NCBI GenBank assembly: GCA_016200725.1
Contig: JACQEE010000369.1
Coordinates: 1-5,440, forward strand
From: Chloroflexota bacterium
GTDB lineage: Bacteria; Chloroflexota; Dehalococcoidia; SHYB01
Direction: 5' to 3'
DNA length: 5,440 nucleotides
The notes below the pieces were generated by a model. It was given only the letters and a program-made list of their open reading frames with translations, was not told the DNA's origin and made no database searches. The position numbers and the translations under genes were made by a program. Below, in pieces: positions 1 through 5,154 of the stretch (position 1 is its first letter; every line of letters begins with the position of its first letter).

Positions 1-1094
1 ATCTCTCCCAGCAGGTACTCGACGTCCTATCTGTCACTCTGAGCGCAGCGAAGAGCCCCTCTGAGTCCCCCGTCCCCGAGCCCGTCGCACTCGACGCGCC
101 CGACGACCCGCTCGCCTTCTACGAGTTCGCGCTGGCGAAGGGCTGGAGCGATGGCCATCCAGTCCTCGCGCCGATGCCCGCCATCGTCGAGCGCATGATT
201 GGCGCGAGCGGTCTGCACGCCGACGACGTGGTCGCGCAACTGCCGCCGCGCTGGGGCGACGCCACGGTCCGCCGCATCGCCGCCAACGCCGCGATGGCCG
301 GCTGCCGCCCCGACTACATGCCGCTGCTCGTCGCCGCTGTGCGCGCCATCGCACACCCCGATTTCAACCTGCACGGTATCCAGTGCACGACCAACCCGGT
401 CGCGCCGTTGCTCATCGTGAATGGCCCGATCCGCAAGGAGTTAGGCATCGAGGGCGGGCGCGGCTGCTTCGGTCCCGGCTTCCGCGCGAACGCAACCATC
501 GGCCGCGCGATGCGCCTCATGCTGCTCAACATCGGCGGCGGTATCACCGGCGAGACCGACAAGGCCATCAACGGCTTCCCCGGCAAGTTCGGCATGTGCT
601 TCGGCGAACTCGAAGAGGAATCGCCGTGGACGCCGCTGCACATCGACCGCGGCTTCAAGGCGAGCGACAGCACCGTCACCGTCGTCGGCATCCAGGACGC
701 GACGAACATCCTGCCGATGCTGCGCCAGGCCGAGAGCGTCCTCACCTGGACTGCCAACGCTCTAGGGCTGATGGGCGCCAACAACGTCGCGCTAGGCCAG
801 GGCGAGCCGGTCGTGATGCTGCCGCCCGGCCACGCGAAGATGCTCGCCGACCAAGGCTACGACAAGGCGAAAATACAGCAAGCGCTCTTCGAAAAGGCGC
901 GCATCCCGCTCAAGGACTTCCCGAAAGAAGGCAACATCCCCGTCGGCAAGTGGCACATCGAGGGCGACTACGTCTGCCCCACGGAGCGCTGGCAGGACAT
1001 CCTCGTCGTCGTCGCCGGCGGCCCCGAGCCCTACCACGTCCAAGTCCTGCACAACTTCGGCGAAACGCGCGCGATCACGGAGCGGGTGGGGTAA
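1..1094 (+). CDS. Conserved cysteine-containing protein of unknown function (WSDG / NAAMAGC family), 5'-partial
   Basis: The frame is open from base 3 to the TAA at 1092-1094 and has no ATG, GTG or TTG before the ATG at 174. That ATG is a poor start: the residues before it (bases ~105-173, including DDPLAFYEFALAKGWSDGHP) look like the conserved N-terminal helix and 'GW-x-DG-x-P-V' motif of this family. The gene therefore starts upstream of the window. Counting from Met at 174, five cysteines are present: C44 (NAAMAGCRPDYMP), C71 (IQCTTNPVAP), C98 (GRGCFGPG), C142 and C268. Also visible are the glycine-rich NIGGGITGETDK segment and a C-terminal VVVAGGPEP. I recognise this as a widespread uncharacterised family of actinobacterial, chloroflexotal and soil metagenome genomes. 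From memory, and uncertainly, it sits near or is fused to UGSC-type (glycine-reductase-B-like) domains. No enzymatic role is established from the sequence. There is no signal peptide or membrane segment. The gene is convergent with the small membrane gene, 36 bases away. Confidence 0.8.
   Translation, partial: LSQQVLDVLSVTLSAAKSPSESPVPEPVALDAPDDPLAFYEFALAKGWSDGHPVLAPMPAIVERMIGASGLHADDVVAQLPPRWGDATVRRIAANAAMAGCRPDYMPLLVAAVRAIAHPDFNLHGIQCTTNPVAPLLIVNGPIRKELGIEGGRGCFGPGFRANATIGRAMRLMLLNIGGGITGETDKAINGFPGKFGMCFGELEEESPWTPLHIDRGFKASDSTVTVVGIQDATNILPMLRQAESVLTWTANALGLMGANNVALGQGEPVVMLPPGHAKMLADQGYDKAKIQQALFEKARIPLKDFPKEGNIPVGKWHIEGDYVCPTERWQDILVVVAGGPEPYHVQVLHNFGETRAITERVG
30..67. repeat. Dispersed 'gtcactctgagcgcagcgaagag' type repeat, lying inside an open reading frame
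   Basis: The stretch 'tgtcactctgagcgcagcg' followed by 'aagagcccctctgag' matches a short dispersed repeat that I know from intergenic regions of many high-GC genomes (typical form 'gtcattctgagcgaagcg'). In one frame it encodes the tell-tale peptide CHSERSEEPL followed by a stop. In the frame of the plus-strand gene it reads VTLSAAKSP without a stop. A second partial copy of the leading motif ('tgtcaccctgag', one mismatch) lies at 5087-5098. That this is a genomic repeat is from memory of other genomes; only two partial copies are visible here. Confidence 0.55.
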
Positions 1095-1130
1095 GTTCAA
1101 CTTGAACGTGGACTCAGCGAATCGTCAAGC

Positions 1131-1358
1131 CTAGGGCATCTGGCTGACCTTATATGCCCCCCAGCCGCTCATGCCGACGGTGAGAAGGCCGAAGACCGCC
1201 GCGAGGATTCCTGGCGGATAGCCGCTGCCTGCATGACCGGTCTGCTTCGCCTGGTCGAAATAGCTCAAGTACGCATTCAGGCCGCCAAGGAAGAAGACAA
1301 CCCCCACCAAGACCCCGACACCGCAGAGGACCAGCAAGGCCTTCTTCAAGTCGCTCAT
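1131..1358 (-). CDS. Small two-helix membrane protein, hypothetical (75 aa)
   Basis: This short protein has two hydrophobic segments: residues ~6-30 (LLVLCGVGVLVGVVFFLGGL and on to the aromatic AYLSYF) and residues ~48-67 (PPGILAAVFGLLTVGMSGWG). They are joined by a polar loop with a glycine-rich stretch (AKQTGHAGSGYPP). The N-terminus is short and charged (MSDLKK), and it would be anchored in the cytoplasmic membrane as a hairpin. The start at 1358 is well supported by a strong ribosome binding site, GGGGAGG at 1366-1372, seven bases before ATG. A promoter-like sequence lies at 1411-1439. I do not recognise the family. It follows the TIR gene by 91 bases on the same strand and shares its lower GC content, so the two may form a functional pair. 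The independent promoter and housekeeping-like anonymity leave open that it is unrelated. Confidence 0.72.
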   Translation of the reverse strand: MSDLKKALLVLCGVGVLVGVVFFLGGLNAYLSYFDQAKQTGHAGSGYPPGILAAVFGLLTVGMSGWGAYKVSQMP

Positions 1359-1365
1359 ACCAATG

Positions 1366-1372
1366 CCTCCCC
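1366..1372 (-). promoter_or_regulatory. Shine-Dalgarno site of the small membrane gene
   Basis: On the minus strand GGGGAGG is followed by seven bases and the ATG at 1356-1358. This strong site decides the start of an otherwise short, hypothetical gene and is the main sign that it is expressed. Confidence 0.75.
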
Positions 1373-1410
1373 GATGTCTTTGTTGCCTTTCACGACACCG
1401 GTTGGAGGAA

Positions 1411-1439
1411 TTTAGAACTTACGTAATATCCTTTGTCAA
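1411..1439 (-). promoter_or_regulatory. Sigma-70-like promoter for the small membrane gene
   Basis: Reading the minus strand, a perfect -35 hexamer TTGACA (1439-1434) is followed by a 17-base spacer and TCTAAA (1416-1411), four of six matches to TATAAT. The segment is clearly more AT-rich than its surroundings. It lies just past the TIR stop codon (1450). Predicted transcription would start near 1404 and give a leader of about 45 bases before the ATG at 1358. This fits the primary sigma factor consensus; no operator-like palindrome was seen around it. Confidence 0.6.
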
Positions 1440-1449
1440 TGGGCGGATG

Positions 1450-2697
1450 TCACGCCTTCTTGGCCGGCCTCCAATCCATGAAGTGGCGCGAGACCAGGGC
1501 AAAGTCCGGCAGATCTTTCGGATGATGCTGAAGCCTATAGTAGAGGATCCCGGCGAGCTGCTTGCCGTTTTGCGTCGTCATGGTCACAAGCAGTGGCCAG
1601 TCGTTCTTGCCTGGTCGATTAGGCCCGGCGCCGAGCTCAAAGGTCCTGCCTCGGCCGTCGGCGGCTTCTGCGGGCTCCGCCTCGATCCGTGCTCCTCTCC
1701 AGGCCACATCGAGCTGGAGAGTCGGATTCGTGCCCGCGCCAACCGTGGGCACCGCGTTCGTAAGGTTGATTGACGCCTCCGGGTGAAACGCCAGGACATC
1801 GACGTTGAAAACAGTGTCGATCGCGCCGCTGAAGGTGAGAGAAACCCGACGCGAGCGAGGAGAAGGTCCTGCCTGCTGGCCCACCGAGAACAGACCGAGC
1901 CTCGGAGGGTTGAGTGTCGAGGGCGTCATCGGCGAGTAACGTCCGGGAGTCCAGTTCGCAGGCATCTTCAACTTCTTCCCCATCGATGAAAGGATGGCCT
2001 CTGCGACGGCGACCGGGTCTTCGAACGAAACCACGAGAGTCCCCTGGATAGGCCGGTAGAGACCGGCGAGGAACGCGGGATTGGAGTAGAGGAAGCGGCA
2101 TGCGTGGCCGTCGGGATCCATCTTGAGGCCGTGCAAATACCCGAGGAAGTAGCCGAACTCGTGATGCGCCCAGACGCTTCGGTCCATCGCATTGTCCGTC
2201 AGTAGCACCCATATGGTCGCGGAGGATTGCAGGGCCAGCTCGATCTGCTTTTCCCACTTGCCGGTCGGAATGCTCGTGGGCGTGTGAAAAACCTTCAGAC
2301 CGCTTTCCTTCAGGATTGCGGCGATGTCCTTTGTCAGAGGGTCATCGACGGCCGAGTGGCTTAGGAAGACGTCCCACTGGACGATCTTGTCGGCGTTCTG
2401 AGTTCCCTCGGCGGCCTCAGTGTCGAGCTGCTGGATGTAGAGATGCCCCTGGGGCGTCGGGGTCACGTCCTTAAACGAGTAGCCTTCAGTGTTCAATGCA
2501 TCGGTGGTCTCGACCAAGCCCCGCTCTTCTAAGATGCTCACCGCACGGCTCACACGACCCGGGAAGAGTCCTGTCTTGCGCGAGAGTTCCGGACCAGTTA
2601 CCAGGTATTCGCCTTTGAGTGTGTCGCTGGGGCTGCTTTGCCAGTCGACCAGTGTCCGGAGGATCGCAACGCCATCCTTTTCGATTTGAGTGGTCAT
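1450..2697 (-). CDS. Winged-helix / TIR domain fusion protein with unrecognised C-terminal domain (415 aa)
   Basis: Start: the ATG at 2697 is preferred because GGAGG (2706-2710) precedes it by eight bases. An in-frame ATG at 2715, with AGAGGAAG nine bases upstream, is the alternative and adds six residues. Numbering is from 2697. Residues ~8-90 form a winged helix-turn-helix: helix-turn-helix around ELSRKTGLFPGRVSRAVSIL (37-56), then a wing ending near TPTPQGHLYI. Residues ~108-235 form a TIR domain: WDVFLSHSAVD (first strand), a BB-loop region with IPTGKWEKQIELAL, the core strand ATIWVLLT, and SVWAHHEFGYFLG. Glu180 in WAHHE aligns with the catalytic glutamate of NAD-cleaving TIR domains (SARM1 WVHKE). 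Residues ~244-279 are a proline-rich linker. Residues ~280-415 appear strand-rich and match nothing I know. There is no signal peptide or membrane helix, so it is probably cytoplasmic. By family knowledge it may hydrolyse or cyclise NAD+ in anti-phage defence; the trigger is unknown. A plain regulatory protein is possible. I found no convincing promoter for it. Confidence 0.88.
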   Translation of the reverse strand: MTTQIEKDGVAILRTLVDWQSSPSDTLKGEYLVTGPELSRKTGLFPGRVSRAVSILEERGLVETTDALNTEGYSFKDVTPTPQGHLYIQQLDTEAAEGTQNADKIVQWDVFLSHSAVDDPLTKDIAAILKESGLKVFHTPTSIPTGKWEKQIELALQSSATIWVLLTDNAMDRSVWAHHEFGYFLGYLHGLKMDPDGHACRFLYSNPAFLAGLYRPIQGTLVVSFEDPVAVAEAILSSMGKKLKMPANWTPGRYSPMTPSTLNPPRLGLFSVGQQAGPSPRSRRVSLTFSGAIDTVFNVDVLAFHPEASINLTNAVPTVGAGTNPTLQLDVAWRGARIEAEPAEAADGRGRTFELGAGPNRPGKNDWPLLVTMTTQNGKQLAGILYYRLQHHPKDLPDFALVSRHFMDWRPAKKA

Positions 2698-2705
2698 GGG
2701 CTGTT

Positions 2706-2710
2706 CCTCC
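2706..2710 (-). promoter_or_regulatory. Shine-Dalgarno site choosing the TIR gene start
   Basis: GGAGG on the minus strand lies eight bases before the ATG at 2695-2697. It overlaps codons 2-4 of the longer reading (ATG at 2715) and argues for the shorter protein. The upstream ATG has a weaker but acceptable AGAGGAAG, so the choice is not final. Confidence 0.6.
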
Positions 2711-2822
2711 ACCATTCGAGAAAGCTTCCTCTGGGAAGTCTACAGCGACGCTCGACATCTCCTAATGTGTTCGGTGGCACCACAAAGCTTATGTGTCTCG
2801 AAATCCGTGTCGATATCAATAC

Positions 2823-2852
2823 AAAGAGGCCGCTCGATTGAGCGGCCTCTTT
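2823..2852 (-). terminator. Perfect 13-bp stem hairpin terminator after the oxidoreductase beta gene
   Basis: aaagaggccgctc (2823-2835), loop gatt, then gagcggcctcttt (2840-2852) is a perfect inverted repeat. The stem is GC-rich with A-run and T-run ends, the shape of an intrinsic terminator. On the minus strand it begins 22 bases after the TAG of the oxidoreductase gene (2874-2876) and ends in TTTGTATT. It isolates that gene from the TIR gene downstream. Its symmetry means it could also stop plus-strand transcription, though no plus-strand gene ends here. Confidence 0.85.
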
Positions 2853-2873
2853 AACAATCCTTGTCGTTTGAGT

Positions 2874-3662
2874 CTACGCCGCCGACTTGACCGCCTCCGG
2901 CACCTTGAACTCCCCAAGGGTAAAATACTTCGTCATCGTGTCTTCCATCCACTTCGGCGCTTCCCAGGTCTGCATGAACCAGCCCGTCGGGCACATCGTC
3001 AGGATTTCGACGAACGAGAAGCCCGTGCCCGCGAGTTGCGTCTCGAAGGCGTTGCGGATCATGCGCTTCGTGCGCTTGATCGCTGCCGGGCTGTGCACCG
3101 AGCCGCGCGCGGAGTACGACGTGCCGTCGAGTTGAGCGAGCAATTCCGCGGTCTTGATCGGCCGCCCGTGGACGTTGGGGTCGCGGCCCTCCAGCGTGCT
3201 CTTCGTCTTCTGTCCGACGAGCGTGGTCGAGGTCATATGGCCGCCGGTCTCGCCGTTGACGGCATTGTTGAGCAGGATTGTAGTGAACTTCTCGCCCCGC
3301 GCGCCGCAGTGCACCGCCTCAGCGATGCCCTCGCTCACGAGGTCGCCGTCGCCCTGGATGGTCAGTACGAAGCGGTCGGGCAGCATGCGCTTGACGCCTG
3401 TCGCTACCGATGGCGCGCGGCCGTGCAGCGCGCTCACCTTGTCCACGCTGAGCACAGCGTCGAGGGCGCCGTAGCAGCCGATGCCCGCAACGTGCACCAT
3501 CTTCTCGCGGAGGCCCATCTCGTCCATGACCTCGGCAATCATGCGGTAGGCCATCGGTTCGCCGCAGCCGGGGCACATGTGGTGCGTCTGGAAGTTGGCG
3601 CCCGCGGGCAGCGACCACACCTTCTTCAATTGCTCTTTCGCCTGTTCCTTCGTCATCGCCAT
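2874..3662 (-). CDS. 2-oxoacid:ferredoxin oxidoreductase, beta (thiamine diphosphate) subunit (262 aa)
   Basis: The subunit binds thiamine diphosphate and one [4Fe-4S] cluster. In the complex it performs oxidative decarboxylation of a 2-oxoacid to acyl-CoA with ferredoxin as acceptor. Four cluster cysteines are visible with family spacing: C30 and C33 (CPGCGEP), C63 (GIGCYG) and C224 (MCPTGW). The cofactor motif is GDGDLVSEG (104-112), closed by NNAVNGETGGHM (132-143). Most relatives have NNxxYGMTGGQ here, so the Tyr-to-Asn and Met-to-Glu changes mark a divergent subfamily. Length is normal for a branched-chain (Vor/Kor-like) beta subunit; the substrate cannot be read from the sequence. The start at 3662 has GGGAGG five bases upstream; the ATG at 3656 is a possible alternative. 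No alpha or gamma subunit gene adjoins it: the gene upstream is an MFS exporter and the gene downstream is the TIR protein. It has its own promoter (-10 at 3747-3752) and terminator. Confidence 0.93.
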   Translation of the reverse strand: MAMTKEQAKEQLKKVWSLPAGANFQTHHMCPGCGEPMAYRMIAEVMDEMGLREKMVHVAGIGCYGALDAVLSVDKVSALHGRAPSVATGVKRMLPDRFVLTIQGDGDLVSEGIAEAVHCGARGEKFTTILLNNAVNGETGGHMTSTTLVGQKTKSTLEGRDPNVHGRPIKTAELLAQLDGTSYSARGSVHSPAAIKRTKRMIRNAFETQLAGTGFSFVEILTMCPTGWFMQTWEAPKWMEDTMTKYFTLGEFKVPEAVKSAA

Positions 3663-3689
3663 AGCAGCCTCCCTGTTCGAGCGTCCACG

Positions 3690-3730
3690 AATCCTCCCTC
3701 CCCTTGTGGGAGGGAGATAGAGGGAGGGTT
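3690..3730. repeat. Palindromic intergenic element (ctccctccc / gggagggag)
   Basis: ctccctccc (3694-3702) pairs perfectly with gggagggag (3708-3716) over a five-base loop. The outer arm aatcctccctc (3690-3700) can instead pair with gagggagggtt (3720-3730) with one G-T wobble, so two mutually exclusive hairpins exist. Elements of this look ('ccctccccttgtgggaggg') are common intergenic repeats in many genomes, as I recall. Here it lies in the leader of the oxidoreductase beta gene, between promoter and ribosome binding site. It may be passive, an RNA-stability element, or a partial terminator; there is no T-run after it. Confidence 0.6.
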
Positions 3731-3746
3731 CGTTGCGTCTTCCCGC

Positions 3747-3774
3747 ATTATACCCGTTCCCGGCTCTGCATCAG
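3747..3774 (-). promoter_or_regulatory. Promoter for the oxidoreductase beta gene (consensus -10)
   Basis: On the minus strand a perfect TATAAT (3752-3747) lies 85 bases before the ATG at 3662. Sixteen bases upstream is CTGATG (3774-3769), matching TTGACA at three positions only, so the -35 is weak. It overlaps the last codons of the MFS gene (stop at 3771-3773). Transcription would start near 3740 and the leader would carry the 3690-3730 hairpin element. Confidence 0.5.
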
Positions 3775-5030
3775 GCCCGGAAGCGTCGCACGCGTGGCCA
3801 GAAGGCGGCAACGTACAGACAAAACATCGAGCCGAGCGCCCCACCCATCGCCAGCGCGGTCCGCGGACCCATCAGTTTCGCAGCCAGTCCCAGGTAGGCG
3901 CCGCCGAGCGAGTTCCCCGCTCCGGCAAAAATCCCTACCAAGCCAACCACGCGCCCGCGGTTTTCGTCCTTCGCCAGCAACTGGAAACTCGTCTGCCGCA
4001 CGGACACGCTCATCGAGTCCAGCAGCCCCAGGAGCGCGATCAGCACCAGCGATAGCCCGAACCAGGTCGAGAATGCAAAGGCAACGAGTACGCCCCCATG
4101 AAGTATGGTCACGACGAGTATCAGTCGGCCCTTCCACTCCACTTGGCCCAGGGCAAGCACGACCACCAGTCCAAGCAGCGACCCGGCGGGTGCCGCCGCC
4201 AGGAGGGCGCCGAGGCCGAGTCCGCCGACGTGCAGGATGTCCTTCGCGAACACCGGCATCATCGCCGGGTAGTAGCCCAGCACCATCGTCACCGTGTCGA
4301 GCAGCACGAAGGCCATCAGCACCCGCGTCGCCATCGCGAAGCGCAGCCCCTCGAACAGCGCCGGCGCGTTGATGCGCACCTTGCCGGGCCGTCGCGCATT
4401 GCCCACGGTCATCATGCTCACTGCGACGAACGCTGGAGCGAGCATGCACCCGTTCACGACGTACGCCCAGCCTGGGCCGACCCCGTCGATGAGCGTTCCG
4501 GCCAGCAGCGGGCCGGCGAGGAACGCCGATTGCCAGCCTGTCGATTGGAGCGCGGACGCATTGAGCAGCAACCGTTGAGGAACAAGGACGCCGATGAGCG
4601 ACGTGCTCGCCGGCCCTTTGATACTCCCCAATACCGACGAGCCCAGCGTCAGGACGTAGATATGCCAGACGTGGATGTGTCCGCTCAGCGATAGGACCGC
4701 AAGGATGATCGTGAGCCCGAGTTCCAGCAGCATCGACGTCCGCATGATCAAGCGCTGGGGCAGGATGTCTGCCAGCGTGCCGCCGAACAGTCCCACGACG
4801 ATCGACGGCAAGCCCTGGAATAAGAACGTCAGGCCGAGCAGCGCTGGGTTGTCAGTGAGTTTATAGACCTGCCACGCGTTCGCCGTGCTCCGCATCATCG
4901 TGCCGGTCGAACTGAGCGTGGACGATACGAAGAGAAGGCGAAAGTCTCGGTACTCGAGGGACGCGAAGGGTTTGGGCTTCGTCGTGGCCGTGGTCGCCGC
5001 CGGCGCGCCGGCGACAGCCTCTTCGGTCAT
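3771..5030 (-). CDS. MFS exporter, DHA3 / EntS-like (MFS_3) family (419 aa)
   Basis: A proton-driven membrane transporter, probably exporting a drug or small metabolite. The hydrophobic pattern fits about twelve transmembrane helices starting near residue 28, after an Ala/Thr-rich cytoplasmic N-terminus. The signature loop between helices 2 and 3 is FGGTLADILPQRL (82-94), a version of the MFS motif A. A second conserved loop, DENRGRVVGLVGIFAGAGNS (355-374), is typical of the DHA3 family that contains enterobactin exporter EntS and many macrolide-efflux-like proteins. Family members share the N-terminal 'FASLEYRDFRLLF' start. Length is normal and the protein is intact. The start at 5030 has GGAG eight bases upstream. 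It follows the acyl-CoA dehydrogenase gene by 124 bases on the same strand; whether they share a transcript is unclear. The substrate cannot be predicted, and its position beside catabolic genes does not by itself suggest one. Confidence 0.93.
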   Translation of the reverse strand: MTEEAVAGAPAATTATTKPKPFASLEYRDFRLLFVSSTLSSTGTMMRSTANAWQVYKLTDNPALLGLTFLFQGLPSIVVGLFGGTLADILPQRLIMRTSMLLELGLTIILAVLSLSGHIHVWHIYVLTLGSSVLGSIKGPASTSLIGVLVPQRLLLNASALQSTGWQSAFLAGPLLAGTLIDGVGPGWAYVVNGCMLAPAFVAVSMMTVGNARRPGKVRINAPALFEGLRFAMATRVLMAFVLLDTVTMVLGYYPAMMPVFAKDILHVGGLGLGALLAAAPAGSLLGLVVVLALGQVEWKGRLILVVTILHGGVLVAFAFSTWFGLSLVLIALLGLLDSMSVSVRQTSFQLLAKDENRGRVVGLVGIFAGAGNSLGGAYLGLAAKLMGPRTALAMGGALGSMFCLYVAAFWPRVRRFRA

Positions 5031-5091
5031 CTATTACGCTCCGCCCCGGCTGGCCGCTCGCGTCAGTCCCGCCGCTGCGACCCTCTTGTCA

Positions 5092-5110
5092 CCCTGAGTC
5101 TTACTCAGGG
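5092..5110. repeat. Short perfect hairpin ccctgagt-ctt-actcaggg
   Basis: An eight-base perfect stem with a three-base loop lies between the acyl-CoA dehydrogenase stop (5155) and the MFS start (5030). The flanking 'tgtcaccctgag' resembles the repeat near base 32, so this may be a relic of the same dispersed family. No T-run follows on either strand, so I do not call it a terminator. Confidence 0.5.
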
Positions 5111-5154
5111 TCTCATGCCCCGCAGGAAACAGCGCTCTATGTTGGGGCATCCGA

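Noticed and set aside
383..1105. A 240-codon plus-strand frame and antisense frames at 314-784 and 792-1100
   Set aside because: They overlap the conserved cysteine-protein frame and have composition typical of shadow frames.
1095..1107. Palindrome gttcaacttgaac between the convergent genes
   Set aside because: A six-base AT-containing stem with a one-base centre and no T-run; too weak to call a terminator or operator.
2790..2819. TTGATA (2819-2814) with CATAAG further on as a promoter for the TIR gene
   Set aside because: The spacer is 20 bases and the -10 match is poor, so it does not meet a reasonable promoter standard.
1100..2873. Mobile-element boundaries or direct repeats flanking the TIR/membrane gene pair
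   Set aside because: No transposase, integrase, tRNA gene or flanking direct repeat could be seen by eye; the idea of acquisition rests only on composition and content.
2793..4055. A 420-codon plus-strand open frame
   Set aside because: It runs antisense through the oxidoreductase and into the MFS gene, both strongly recognisable. Its product is Arg/His/Ala-rich with no domain, the usual shadow in GC-rich DNA.
3704..4694. Overlapping open frames on both strands across the MFS gene
   Set aside because: Arg/Pro/Ser-rich translations without motifs, no ribosome binding sites, and fully covered by the intact MFS frame.
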